A stretch of DNA of 64,000 nucleotides from Panax quinquefolius. Lineage: Eukaryota > Streptophyta > Magnoliopsida > Apiales > Araliaceae. The stretch covers positions 19,549,546 to 19,613,545 of the forward strand of contig CM035169.1 in the NCBI GenBank assembly GCA_020205615.1, read 5' to 3'. Position numbers and translations under genes: made by a program. Shown here piece after piece: positions 1 to 10,802 of the stretch. The number at the start of each line of letters is the position of its first letter. The first letter of the stretch is position 1. Under the pieces are notes generated by a model. The model saw only the letters and a list, made by a program, of their open reading frames with translations, was not told where the DNA came from and ran no database searches.

Positions 1-2460
1 CCAAATGTACTTTCTACCTTGGTGTTTGTAAAATTTCGGGTTATCCGTCACCAAAGGGGCATCGAAGCCAATCCGAGAAGATCCAGCCATCCTCGACATG
101 AAGACTCTCACCATTCAAAGACGTTCAACATTCGACCGGTAGGATTGCGGCTTTAAGGAGGTTCGTCGCCAAATCTGCAGAAAAGATGTCTTCCTTTCTT
201 TGATACATCAAGGGACCAAGAATGCGAAGACATTCCAGTGACTTCAAAGTGTGAAGATGCTTTCAAAGTATAAAGACGATTCCGTCTTCTACTCCTTTAT
301 TGGTCAAGCTCGTCCCAAAGAGAGACTTTGTATTTGTACCTTGCGCCAGCCTTCATTAGCGCTGGAGCGGTTTTGATTCGGAGATCGGTGGAAGCGGATC
401 CGGCCTATTACGCCGCCCACGCCCCACGAGATGTTTGAAACAAGGTATCCTAACATTGAGAAATTTGCCTTTGCTTTAATAATTGCCGCGAGAAAGCTTC
501 TAAGAAGATTTTCAAGGGCGACTCTCGGTCGCTCACACCGATCACCATCAAGAAGGTGATGGGCAAGCCGAGGTCTCGGGTAGATTAGCGGCATGGACTA
601 TGGAATTGTCCCAGTTTTTTATCGAGTATCATCCCCGAACTGCCATCAAAGGCCAAGCCTTGGCTGACTTTATGGTAGAATGTTCGTTCACCGAAGCAGA
701 TACGAAATTACTGGAAGCTGAATCTTCTGATCGAGCAGTGGTCGTTATTCAACAGGGTCAGAAAGCGTGGATGTTGTATGCAGATGGATCCTCTACGATG
801 ACTGTTAGTGGAGCAGGAATTATTCTAATAAGTCCGGAGGGATTTAAGGTTCAGCAGGCCATCAGATTCGGGTTTAAAGCAACGAATAATGAGGTCGAAA
901 TGTAAGCGATGTTAGCGAGTGTCCGATTAGCGAAGAGTCTCAAGTCCAACAGATAATTATCTATAGTGATTCTCGGTTGGTCGTTAAATGCCCATTCGGA
1001 GATTATGAAGCTTCGGGGAACCCGAATGATCAAATATCCGGTGGAGTTAAGAAACCAACTTCAATTTTTTGCTTCGTGACGAGTTTCAGTTATAGAGCGC
1101 AAACGATAATTCTCATCAACGATGCTTTGTCGAAATTGGCCACTGATCTGCAGATGTCTTTCATGGATCGGTGTATTTGGAAATTTTGCGCGTAAATGAA
1201 GTGTTCAACATGAAAACAATTGATGTGCATCGAAATAACAAACCGTTGGATGACCCCTCACATCGAGTATTCGCGATATGGCGTCCTTCCTTCTGGATCG
1301 AGATCTTTGTAAAGAAAATCAAGTACAAGAGTACTAATTTCATCTTATTGATGGGGATCTTTATCGATTGGCATTTTCCTCACCATTATTGAAATGTTTG
1401 GTTCCGTCCAAAAATCGGTATATGCTCTTCTTCGGAAGTTCATGAAGGGATTTATGGTGATCATATGGTCGCCAAGTCTTTGCTTACAAAGTATTGACAA
1501 GGTTACTATCAATCGACAATTTTCAAAGAAGCTACTGTATCGCCAAGCAATGTGAAAATGCCACCAATAGTCCGGTCCACATCATCACCACCGGAAGAGT
1601 TATACTCGATTTTATCTCCTATACCCTTCACGTCTGGGGTGGATATATTGGGACCGTTACCTAAAAGCTAAAGGTCGTTAGCTTCGTCATAGTTATCTTA
1701 TTGATTATATGACCAAGTGGGTAGAGGCGAAACCGCTTTTGCCGATAATGTAATGAGAGTGCTTAAAGTTTATAAAGGAGTCTGTGGTGTTTCGCTTCGG
1801 AATCCCTAAGATATTGATATCGGACAACGGACGCCAGTTCGTGGGTTCAAAATTTGAAGAATTTTTGAACGATTTGGGGATTCAGCACAAGAAGACTTCT
1901 GTGGCTCATCCACAGTCGAATGGGCAAGTTGAAGTAACCAACAGGACGCTGCTGAACGGAATAAAGCGAAGATTGGATGAAGCTTTAGGGAGATGGCCGT
2001 AAGAATTGGCATTGAAGTCTTTGTGGGCATACCGAACTACGCCGAGGACTACTACAGGGGATTCGCCCTTCCGATTGGCCTATGGTACTGATGCCTTAGT
2101 CCCAGTCGAGATCGGATCTCCAAGTCTTCGGGTAAGTCAATTCAAAGAAATCTACAATGATGAAGGACTGAAGGCTAACTTGGACCTGCTAGACGAAGTC
2201 AGAGAGGAAGCTTTAATCAAATTGGCTGCTTATCAACGAAGGGTGGCCAAACATTATAACAAGGGTGTCAAACTTCGTAGATTCGAAGTAGGAGACTTCG
2301 TTCTGAGAGAAGCCGAAGCATCTACACCTCAGAATACGGGAAAGCTAATGCCGAATTGGGAAGGGCCATATGAAGTGATCGAAGTACCAAAGCCCTTGTG
2401 ACTTATCGATTAAAGGCACTTGATGGTTCCAGATCAAGAATACATGGCACGTTTGCGGAC
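1..2460 (+). pseudogene. Decayed Ty3/gypsy (Tat-lineage) pol: RT end, RNase H, integrase
   Basis: This is the 3' part of a retrotransposon polyprotein, entering the window already inside pol. About 30-230 keeps the end of reverse transcriptase in shifting frames (ILDMKT and ALRRFVAKSAEKM are readable). About 430-470 has the RNase H motif ETRYPNIEKFAFAL. Positions 600-905 read a second RNase H with YADGSS and a conserved NNE. The integrase is split: 1784-2002 has the core end (SDNGRQFVGSKFEEF, HPQSNGQVE) and 2006-2401 the C-terminal part (WAYRTTPRTTTGDSPFRLAYG, then a GDFVLR/WEGPYEV module). A TAA at 2000-2002 separates the two halves and several frameshifts lie upstream, so no intact enzyme is made. 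Two RNase H domains in tandem are typical of the Tat lineage; that assignment is inferred from motif order. Confidence 0.85.
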
Positions 2461-2555
2461 TTCTAAGTATTTTCAATAAAGTTCAAGTCGGTTTTATCTA
2501 AGTCCGTACACACAACTATTTGATATCAATAAAAGATCACTTTTCTACAAATTAT

Positions 2556-3015
2556 CACTGGTCCTATTGGTCCGATGGTGTAAGGAGGTATGGTAGGACT
2601 CGCTGGCCATTCGATGGTAGCCCCAAGTCCTTTTGGTCCTATATTGATCTTATCAGGGTGGTAAGTCAATGGTCACTATTGGTCCGATGGTGTAAGGAGG
2701 TATGGTAGGACTCGCTGGCCATTCGATGGTAGCCCCAAGTCCTTTTGGTCCTATATTGATCTTATCGGGTGGTGGTAAGTCAATGGTCACTATTGGTCCG
2801 ATGGTGTAAGGAGGTATGGTAGGACTCATTGGCCATTCGATGGTAGCCCCAAGTCCTTTTGGTCCTATATTGATCTTATCGTGGTGGTAAGTCAATGGTC
2901 ACTATCGGTCCGATGGTGTAAGGAGGTACGGTAGGACTCACCGGCCATTCGATGGTAGCCCCAAGTCCTTTTGGTCCTATATTGATCTTATCGGGTGGTA
3001 AGTCAATGGTCATTA
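2556..3015. repeat. Tandem repeat, about 112-bp unit, four copies
   Basis: The phrase TCCGATGGTGTAAGGAGG recurs at about 2571, 2683, 2797 and 2909, giving periods of 112, 114 and 112 bp. A partial fifth unit follows at about 3005. Copies differ by a few bases. The array lies just downstream of the integrase remnant and before the antisense ORF. Reading frames across it are open only because the unit repeats; it is not a gene. Confidence 0.93.
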
Positions 3016-3414
3016 TTAATCTTTATGTCTTGGTTCTTATCTCTGCTTGTCGTCCAAATTTACTTCACGATATAATTGATCTCACTCTTCTCTAGCATCA
3101 TCGGTGAGTATAAGTTATTTATTACATTTTTAAGTGTTGAGTTCAGTTCATTAGTTCGTTTAACTCAATCCTCGTCTGTAAAATTCAACTCACTTCATCA
3201 GTATGAGTTAATCATTATATGCCATATCTAATTCAATAGTTCATTTTATTGATACTAAATTATTGACAAGAAACCGATCGAGATGTAAGTTATAATCAAG
3301 ATAGTTTAAAGATTTATCAATAAGCATAAAATGTTCATTTCATTTAAATCGATTAAATTACATGAACATAAAAAGTTAAATATTTACATAGAATCAAAAG
3401 CATGATATACATAT

Positions 3415-5837
3415 TCAGGCACCGCCTTCATCATCGGAATTGAGCAATGCCGGGTCCAATTGAGCAGCTGATAGCTTCTCTTTCCCTCGTTCCCGACAGT
3501 CCTCATATCCCTCCGAATAGACCTTCATGATCTCTACATTGAGTTCATCCGAGTCCCTATACTCTGCCTGAATCTGTTTTCGAAGCTCTTCAGTCAGAAC
3601 AGGGCCTCGTCCCTCAAGGTCTTTTATCTTATGGCGGAGTTTATGACGCTTGGTCTTATGCCTTCGAGCTTCATCCTGGATCTTCGTCTCAGCTTCACCA
3701 AGTTGAAGGACTAGGCTTCGGTTGGCTGAAGAGAACTCCTCATTTTTCGCCTTCAGAAGTAAGTTCTCTTCAACCAAGCCAGCGTTCAGGTTGGTCAGAT
3801 TTTGTTGACTGGCTTCGGATGCAGCCAACTCATCTCTTGTGGCCCTCAGTTCATCATCAGATGTCTTCAAATCCATCTTGGCCCGATCCAATTCTCTTTG
3901 AAGACCATTGATGGTATGAAAAGCATCTTCGCGACCAGCTCTTTCTCGGTCCAAGGTCGATTTCAGCATGTTTATTTCTTGACGCATGAAATCTTCCTCG
4001 GCCTCTCCATTTATGTGTCTCGGACGCAGTCGTCCGAAGACAGCATTAGCCTGCACATTTTCAAAGTACTCAAGTTAAATTCTAAAATGCTCGAAGGAAA
4101 ATAGAGATGTAAAGGAAGAAGTCATTATTGCTTACCTTGGCCAGATAACTCATTCCTTCGTCGAGAAGATTTCCGTCCGTGTGATCACTGAACCGGTGAT
4201 CGTCAGTGTGTCGAACGAAAGCCCCGAAGAGGTCGAAAGGAAAGTTGGCATTGAACTCGGGCCAGAGGGTCGAGATCCCACTTGCTTCGGCATGATAACC
4301 TTGACCAAGGACCGGCCGCTCAGAGAAAGGTCTCGACCTTTCGTGGGAAAAGAGTAATTGGTCGGGGGTAGGTTCAAAGATAAACGGCTTCGATTATGGG
4401 AGATTTGTTTTCAATTAGGTTCTTTGGGTGTTGAAGCGGATGCGAACTTGATGACTCTCGTGGGTACGCTTCCTTTTTTCGGATAACGTTGGAATCCTTC
4501 GTCCCGGTCACCATCCTCTTCGATCAGTATTTCTCTGGGGGCACAGAGGAGGAATGACCAAGACCGAGGAACCCCGAGTTCTTCTACAGCTTAATGGGGT
4601 TATTTTTGTTTTTAGTTTTTGGTCCTAAGTATACTCCTTCGATCGGACGATCAAGTAAACCGCCCGATCGAGGAATGGTTTTGGGGTTGGTTCTATTTCA
4701 TTGTGGGTTCTAAGGATTTATTAGAGGAACTAACCTTGGTTTCCGGTAGCCTCCCTCTTTTTCGAGGAGGGTGAAGATTCTCTTCGGTATGAAAATATCT
4801 TCTACTCTGTTTCTTCTCGTTGAAATTCATCCGTGAATTTCGGTATCGATATGCTTGAGGTAGCTTCGCGGGTGTAGCCTCAATTACTTCCAAGACTTCC
4901 CAGATAAAAATCTTCAGCTCCTTTACTTCGCAGAGCTCTCTACCGATCAAAGACATCGCACAAATCAAACAATTCCATGTTATAATTATATTTTATGGAA
5001 TATTTTCAAAAATATATATATTTGAAATAAGCTGGGACTTACGCTTACGGTCATACAACCATGCTTGCTTCGAGAGGAGTCCGTATTTCCACCCTCCTTC
5101 GGAAGTTGTCAAACAGCCCATCATCTCCACTTCTCGCTCTTCTAAACATCTCCAAAGTCGCCAGATATTTTTCATCACCGCCCGATTCGGGAGAGAGGAG
5201 ATTTCGTGGCCTTTGACAAAGAACCATTTTTCGTGCCATCCCCTATTGCTCAAGGGGTGTTCACCAATGAACGTCTGTCAAATTTCTCTCCGCACTTTGA
5301 GAGATGTTTGCTTAGGGCCTTGAACCCTTTTTCCGGATGCACTATCTCTTGTAGACAAGAAAGAAGAAGTCCAATGAGGCTCAACGCCCAGCTTCATGAT
5401 GAAGGCCACGAAGGCGAGAATATGGATGTAGGAGTTCTACACCAATCATTGCGAAAATCCTACACCCAAAAACCCCAAAGAGGGTCACTATGAAGATATG
5501 AAGAGGAATCGAACCCCTTCTCCAAAGAAGTCACCGGTACTACCATTCCATCCTTCAAAGCCGTTGATACATTTTCTCTCGAATCTGGGTACCGACAAAG
5601 ACGGAATGTGCGGAATGTGGAACCGAGTTCAACTCTCTTCGCTTCAAATTTCGCTTATGATAGAAGGAGTGTTAGCATGCGAGAATCGCTCTGCACTCTA
5701 TAATAGTCGAGGGGGTTTTTCGGTTTTCGCTTGGGATTCGTACCTAAAGTCCCCTCATGAAGATTAGGATTTGGGGGAACCACAGTGATGGGTGTTACAA
5801 GTATGGGAGGACTCTGTTCAGGGTTTTGAGAAGCCAT
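3415..5837 (-). pseudogene. Antisense ORF of the Tat element: Transposase_28-like protein with C-terminal coiled coil, broken
   Basis: A spliced protein gene runs opposite to pol. The clearest last exon, 4050-3415, encodes a charged heptad-rich coiled coil (about 210 residues) ending NSDDEGGA. It joins an upstream exon ending at 4136 through an 85-bp intron with a GTAAGC donor and TGCAG acceptor, phase 0 (MSYLAK|ANAVFG). Further upstream, about 5500-5340 reads NSYIHILAFVAFIMKLGVEP followed by HWTS, and 5270-5180 reads RGWHEKWFFVKG. These resemble the plant 'putative gypsy type transposon' domain (PF04195). A possible start is MASQNPEQ at 5837. Another donor, GTAAGT, lies near 5042. The frame changes between about 5655 and 5250, so the copy is dead. 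Antisense extra ORFs between integrase and the 3' LTR are known in Tat elements; their function is not established. Confidence 0.7.
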
Positions 5838-5989
5838 TTGTGAAGATTTGCAGAGAGAAAGAGATCAGAAATTTTAGAAGGCGCTCGAATTTCAAATGAA
5901 CAGGTAAAACTGTCAAAATTGGTAAAGTTATCCTTTATACTTTGATTTGCTACACGTTGTTCAAGACAAAGCGCATTAAATGACAATAA

Positions 5990-6880
5990 TAATTTGGAAT
6001 TTGAATGGGAAACGTCCGGTTTCGGGTCCCGGTACTTAATGGATAGAGTCTTTCTGGATTGGGCCCTTAACTTCCTTTCATTTCATTTCGTGGACAATAA
6101 ATGGGTACGCTTTTTAATTACACCTTGTCATTTATCGATTCTCGAGAAATATCATGGATTGTTTATAGTTTTCATTAAACATTCTGCTCAACAAAAAACT
6201 AGGGGCGATGTTGGGTCACGATATTTTATCCTTTTGGGCCAAATATATTGGGCTTATTATTTTTTTATTCTATCGGGCCTTTATTATTGAATTATAAAAA
6301 TCATTAAGCTAATTATCATATCATTTTCATTTCAAACTTATAAGACCGGCCATCAATCAATGGATCAATCATTTAGACATTTTAAATATCTACAATCTTT
6401 GACCAGAATGATGAAAAAGCATGTCGGGTTGACTAAAGAACCCGCCATGCATTAATGTGGATGGGATTGTAATCTATTTACGGTAGAAAACAAAGGATCA
6501 AAAGCGGTGAACAAACTACATGCAATTTCAAGAAACCCATCGGAAAAAGGGAATGTGTCGGTAGTAGTGGGTGGCGATATTTCATCCGAGGAGGGTATAA
6601 CTTGGCAAGAAAAGTCTCCACCAAGAGAATGACGCTTCTCATACTCTTCTTCATTTAGAATCGATATTCGCAGAGAATTATTATCTCTTGATATCAATAC
6701 ACTAAGTGATATAATTTGCTTTTTATATAACCTTGTGAATTCACATACCGATTCTCACGCTCGAAGCTATCCCCGACGGAACCGTAGTCGAAGCTTGTGG
6801 TGTTTATTGTGTTTACGCTGCGAGGATCGGGACGCGTTTTAGGTGATTGGAACGCCGACGAAAGATCTTGGCGTTAACAT
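5990..6880 (+). mobile_element. Probable 3' LTR region of the Tat element (boundaries unresolved)
   Basis: Downstream of the antisense ORF lies non-coding sequence with a TATA-like stretch (TTTTTATATAACC at about 6719) and a GC-richer end finishing near TTGGCGTTAACA at about 6879. This position and make-up fit a Tat 3' LTR. The 5' LTR lies outside the window, so neither edge can be confirmed by comparison. The 81-residue minus-strand reading frame at 6452-6697 inside it has no recognisable domain. Confidence 0.4.
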
Positions 6881-7271
6881 GTCTCAACGCAGTGACTATG
6901 ACCCAAATTCTTGAAGTTTGATATTATATCATCCATCATAAACAAGTAATTTTATTTAATCATCAATTCTACGGCAGAGTCGTATGTGAGTATTATAGAT
7001 AGATAGATAAGAATATTATCAAGTTTGCAAGAATGTAATTAATCATGTAACGTAGTACTTATGAAAACTTGATGATACTCCACATTTTTAAGCCAATACT
7101 AAAACAATTGATGCCAATCAATCAGTTTCGTAAACTAAGCGATCAATGTGGATTGCACCAAACCTCCCTATTTACATTAATTAAAGTGGCATTGCGTGCT
7201 GGTTGATTTTAGGTATGAAATGCATGATGAGAAACACCATAAATGACATTTGAGCCCTTTAAGAAATGCAC
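6880..7271. other. Intergenic, nothing recognised
   Basis: AT-rich spacer between the Tat remnant and the large inverted repeat. It holds a short GATA-type simple repeat at about 6992-7010. I see no gene, terminal repeat or RNA gene here. Confidence 0.5.
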
Positions 7272-8243
7272 TATGGATGCAAATTTGATCATTCTGGGTT
7301 TCCGACTCTCGTTTTTTCCCAAAGACATATATATAGGGTTCAGATCAGGTAAGGATACTAAAATGCGGATTTTTTTAAAAAAAATTATTAAAAAAAAGTT
7401 TAATATTTTATGGAACTGAATTTTTTTCATAATACAGTATTTTGGGTGTGATTTGAATATATATAACAAAACATGTATGTATATTTTGTGCAGATTGTAC
7501 ATATATTTTTTGGTATAAGTATCCAAATCACGCCCAAAACATTGTATTATGAAAAAATTTCAGTTCCATAAAATATTAAATTTTTTTTAATTGTTTAAAA
7601 AAAAAATCCGTATTTTAATATCTTAAGAGAGTCTTTACTGGATCCTCTCTGTATATATATCCTGTATACAGGTACGATCAGGTGTTCACCCGCTATCTAA
7701 CTCACCTATAAACGAAACCCAAATTTCTTCTCTCTCCTCGCACTCTGAACAGCCAAGACAAAACGAAACCCTTATTTCTTCTCTCTCCTAGCCCTGATTA
7801 GCCACGTCGATTTCGTACGGCCATCTCGTCGATTTCGTGTGGCTCACCAAACCCAACTGCAGTGCAGATCTCCTAACCTCGTTCGACCATATCGTCGTTT
7901 CCAATTCGGTCAAAGCAACAAACCCCCCCTCTTTTTTCTTCTCGTTCCGGTGTTCGATTAACATTATTTTTTTGAGGGTCGTAATAAAGTAAGAATCATC
8001 CATAAATAGTATGAAGCTTGCAACATTCATTTAGATATGTAGACATTGTTACTATTTTATTGTTTTTTTTTAATCTATAGTGAGTGAAATTATTTAAAGT
8101 CCTTACAATTTGCATAATATGTTTCTGTTTTACTGTTTTTCAGAAAAGAATAAATTGAAAGTCATGTTTCTAAATTAAGTTATAACAATGTTGATGCTTT
8201 AATTGTCTACTGTTGAGAAAATTTGAAGTGGGTTACTGCATTT
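7272..8243 (+). repeat. Left arm of a large inverted repeat
   Basis: The arm matches the reverse complement of 10034-10735 almost throughout, from TATGGATGCAAATTTG at the outer edge to TTTGAAG..TGCATTT at the inner edge. About 320 bp of this arm is a later MITE insertion. Reading rightward it contains ACCTATAAACGAAACCC followed by CT-rich sequence, which looks like a TATA box and transcript leader. Shared landmarks include CTGCAGTGCAGATCTC, CGGTGTTCGATTAACATT and ATAAATAGTATGAAGCTTGC. No coding frame is conserved between the arms. Confidence 0.9.
7336..7651. mobile_element. Foldback MITE inserted in the left inverted-repeat arm
   Basis: The two halves are inverted copies of each other. GGATACTAAAATGCGGATTT near 7352 pairs with AAATCCGTATTTTAATATC near 7605-7623. 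TTTTATGGAACTGAA near 7408 pairs with TTTCAGTTCCATAAAA near 7557. The centre is about 7450-7510. Both ends are flanked by ATATATA, a plausible target duplication. The right arm of the enclosing inverted repeat lacks this block at the matching point (CCCAAAGACGTATCCTG when reverse-complemented), so the insertion is later than the arm duplication. No coding capacity. Confidence 0.87.
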
Positions 8244-10033
8244 GAAGTGGGTTGGAGCAGGTAGGTTTAGAAAGATTCAATTATTTTGGAAGATGATCCT
8301 AAAAGATTATTTTAGTAGATAATATCAAATGAAAATTTATTTATCCTATGTTCTACTTGATCCAAAAACATATATTTGTGGACATGGGCTAAGAGATGAA
8401 AGCTGAGTTTTTGAAAGGAGAGAAATTTATTATTGCCGCTGGTGGCAGCGGCGATGGTTATTATCGCTTCTGATTGTTGAATTTTGCTTTTTGATGTTTT
8501 TGATTATTATTAATGTTTGATAAAAAGTTATTTGATAATTTTAGCCTTTAATATATCATAAATGTTTAATGAAAAATTAAAAAAATATTATTTTGTTACA
8601 CATCAACTTAATTATGGCCTATCCAGATAGCCGGATCAGTAATTTCTGACGTGACAGACTCAATTTGTTGTAATTGAAAAAAATTAATAGTTCAATCATC
8701 TAATTGACAAAATTAAAAGATGAATCATTGAAGTGGAATATGATCTATAGTTTAAGATAGTAAATCATATTTAAGCCTTTTTTCTAAAAAACAATGTAGC
8801 ATATCACATACATAAACAACTCGTGCAAAACATATCTGCCTTGAAATTTGAAACAAGTGTGTGGCACTGTTTATATAAATCAAGTGCTTCAGCTTGAAAA
8901 ACATGGTAGACTGATTACATTTTTAAATAGCACTACTTAGGCATAGTCATGAGACTACATCCAACATGAAAAACAAAAATCACCTTGACCTTAACTATTA
9001 AGATCACATAAAAATGCCTGGTATAAACTTGTGAGACTCCCTCCTAATTCTGCTCAAAATCACATTCTCGAGTGTAAGCCCCAAGTAAAAGAAGCAAAAA
9101 CACAACCAAACGAATATACAATACATCTTTTTTATGTTATCAACATTGCTATATGTAAAAAAAATAAACGCTTTTAAGTAGTTACAATACAACAAGCAAC
9201 AAGGGATTGAATCTGCAGTTTAGGAGACACCATCTACAATAACATGATTAAAATCAATAACCAAGAACAAACAAGTGCATTAATAAATTTTATTATTCGC
9301 ATTTTGCCTATTGCACGCATGTTCTCCATCTCTTGCTCTATTCCGTGAATCAAGCAAAAAATTGACAAGCAAGCATTCCTCTGTAAACAAAGAAATTTTC
9401 ACTTTTATGTGCAAGTAAATTGAATGGAAGAAATATATAAAAAATTTGAAACCCTAATAACACTTACTTTTCCATAATTCGGAAATGATAAAAACCTTCT
9501 TCCTGGGTTTGAATCGGTCCACGCTGTTTTAAGTTGAACTCGCCTCTCACAATCACAATGTGCGTTCATAGCTGCTCATGTCCTACCTAAAATCATTATT
9601 CCGAGAATGGACTTCGAGAAATTAAATAGTACTAGAAGTCCTAAATTTTGAATTGAAGAGACGCGAGCATGAGAATCAATTAAATATGTGCATTAAAAAT
9701 TGAAACAGTCAAAATGACTGGAATATATTATGCTTGCAAATCGAGAAATTGCAAAAGGGAGAATACCACTAGGGAATCCAGTAAATATGCAAATCCTCCA
9801 CTAAACAAATTATAAACTTTACAAAGGAAAATTCCTAAAACTGAAACTATTGTCAACTCAAGACAAAGGAAAATTCTTGAATTCAAACTATTGTCAGCTC
9901 AAAATAAAGGAAAATCTCTAGTACTCAACAAAATTTTCATGAATTGAACCGGGTCAAACACCTAAAAGCAATTATTGAAAACCAAAACAAAAAAATCTAA
10001 AAATTTAAGCATAATTCAACCCTAACAGCAACA
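8244..10033. other. Spacer between the inverted-repeat arms, no gene seen
   Basis: About 1.8 kb of AT-rich sequence between the arms. There are no long reading frames, and the short ones have no recognisable domain. A GGAAAATTC-containing phrase recurs near 9826, 9866 and 9910, suggesting weak local duplication. If the inverted repeat is a transposon, it is non-autonomous, because no transposase is visible here. Confidence 0.55.
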
Positions 10034-10735
10034 AAATGCAGAAACCCGCTTCAAATTTTCTCAACAGTAAACAATTCAAGCATCAACATTGTTATAACTT
10101 AATTTAGAAACATGACTTTCAATTAATTCTTTTCTTAAAAACAGTAAAACAGAAACATATTATTCAAATTGTAAGGACTTTAAATAATTTCACTCACTAT
10201 AGATTAAAAAAAACAATAAAATAGCAACAATGTCCACATATCTAAATGAATGTTGCAAGCTTCATACTATTTATGGATGATTCTTACTTTACTTTTCTTA
10301 CTCTTTTTTTCTGTGTTACGACCCTCAAAAAATTAATGTTAATCGAACACCGGAACGAGAAGAAAAAAGAGGGGGGTTTGTTGCTCTGACCAAATTGGAA
10401 ACGACGATATGGCCGGACGAGGTTACGAGATCTGCACTGCAGTTGGGTTTGGTGAGCCGCACGAAATTGACGAGATGGCCGGACGAAATCGACGAGAGTG
10501 AATCGTGCTAAGATCTCATGTTGTTTTGGCTGATCAGAGTGTGAGGAGAGAGAAGAAATAAGGGTTTCGTTTTGTCTTACTGTTCAGAGTGCGAGGAGAG
10601 AGAAGAAATTTGGGTCTTATTTATAGGTCAGTTGGGTGAGTTAGATAGCGGGTGAGCACCTGATCGGGCCTGTACAGGATACGTCTTTGGGAAAAAAAAA
10701 GTCGGAAACCCCGAATTATCAAATTTGCATCCATA
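10034..10735 (-). repeat. Right arm of the large inverted repeat
   Basis: Reverse complement of the left arm, ending 68 bp downstream of the stop codon of the PPR gene. Read on the minus strand it has ACCTATAAATAAGACCC followed by TTCTTCTCTCTCCTCGCAC, a good TATA-and-leader arrangement pointing away from the PPR gene. It keeps a segment around 10505-10545 that is missing from the left arm and lacks the MITE. Outer sequence GTCGGAAACCC..CAAATTTGCATCCATA mirrors 7272-7311. No target duplication was found at the outer edges. Confidence 0.88.
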
Positions 10736-10802
10736 CTGCTGATACAACATGCTCATAACTCAGGTCAAGCCACCATATCCCCAGCAAAGAGAAGGTTGCA
10801 AA

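Noticed and set aside
304..594. 96-residue minus-strand frame near the left edge.
   Set aside because: It is the antisense of the RNase H remnant, whose conserved motif ETRYPNIEKFAFAL reads on the plus strand.
2653..2895. 80-residue minus-strand frame with repeated GPKGLGATIEWP units.
   Set aside because: It is a by-product of the 112-bp tandem repeat.
6452..6697. 81-residue minus-strand frame in the presumed Tat 3' LTR.
   Set aside because: No domain or homolog recognised; the position inside a non-coding LTR region makes it unlikely to be a gene.
7788..8030. 80-residue minus-strand frame in the left inverted-repeat arm.
   Set aside because: The matching sequence in the right arm has indels that break the frame, and no domain is recognisable.
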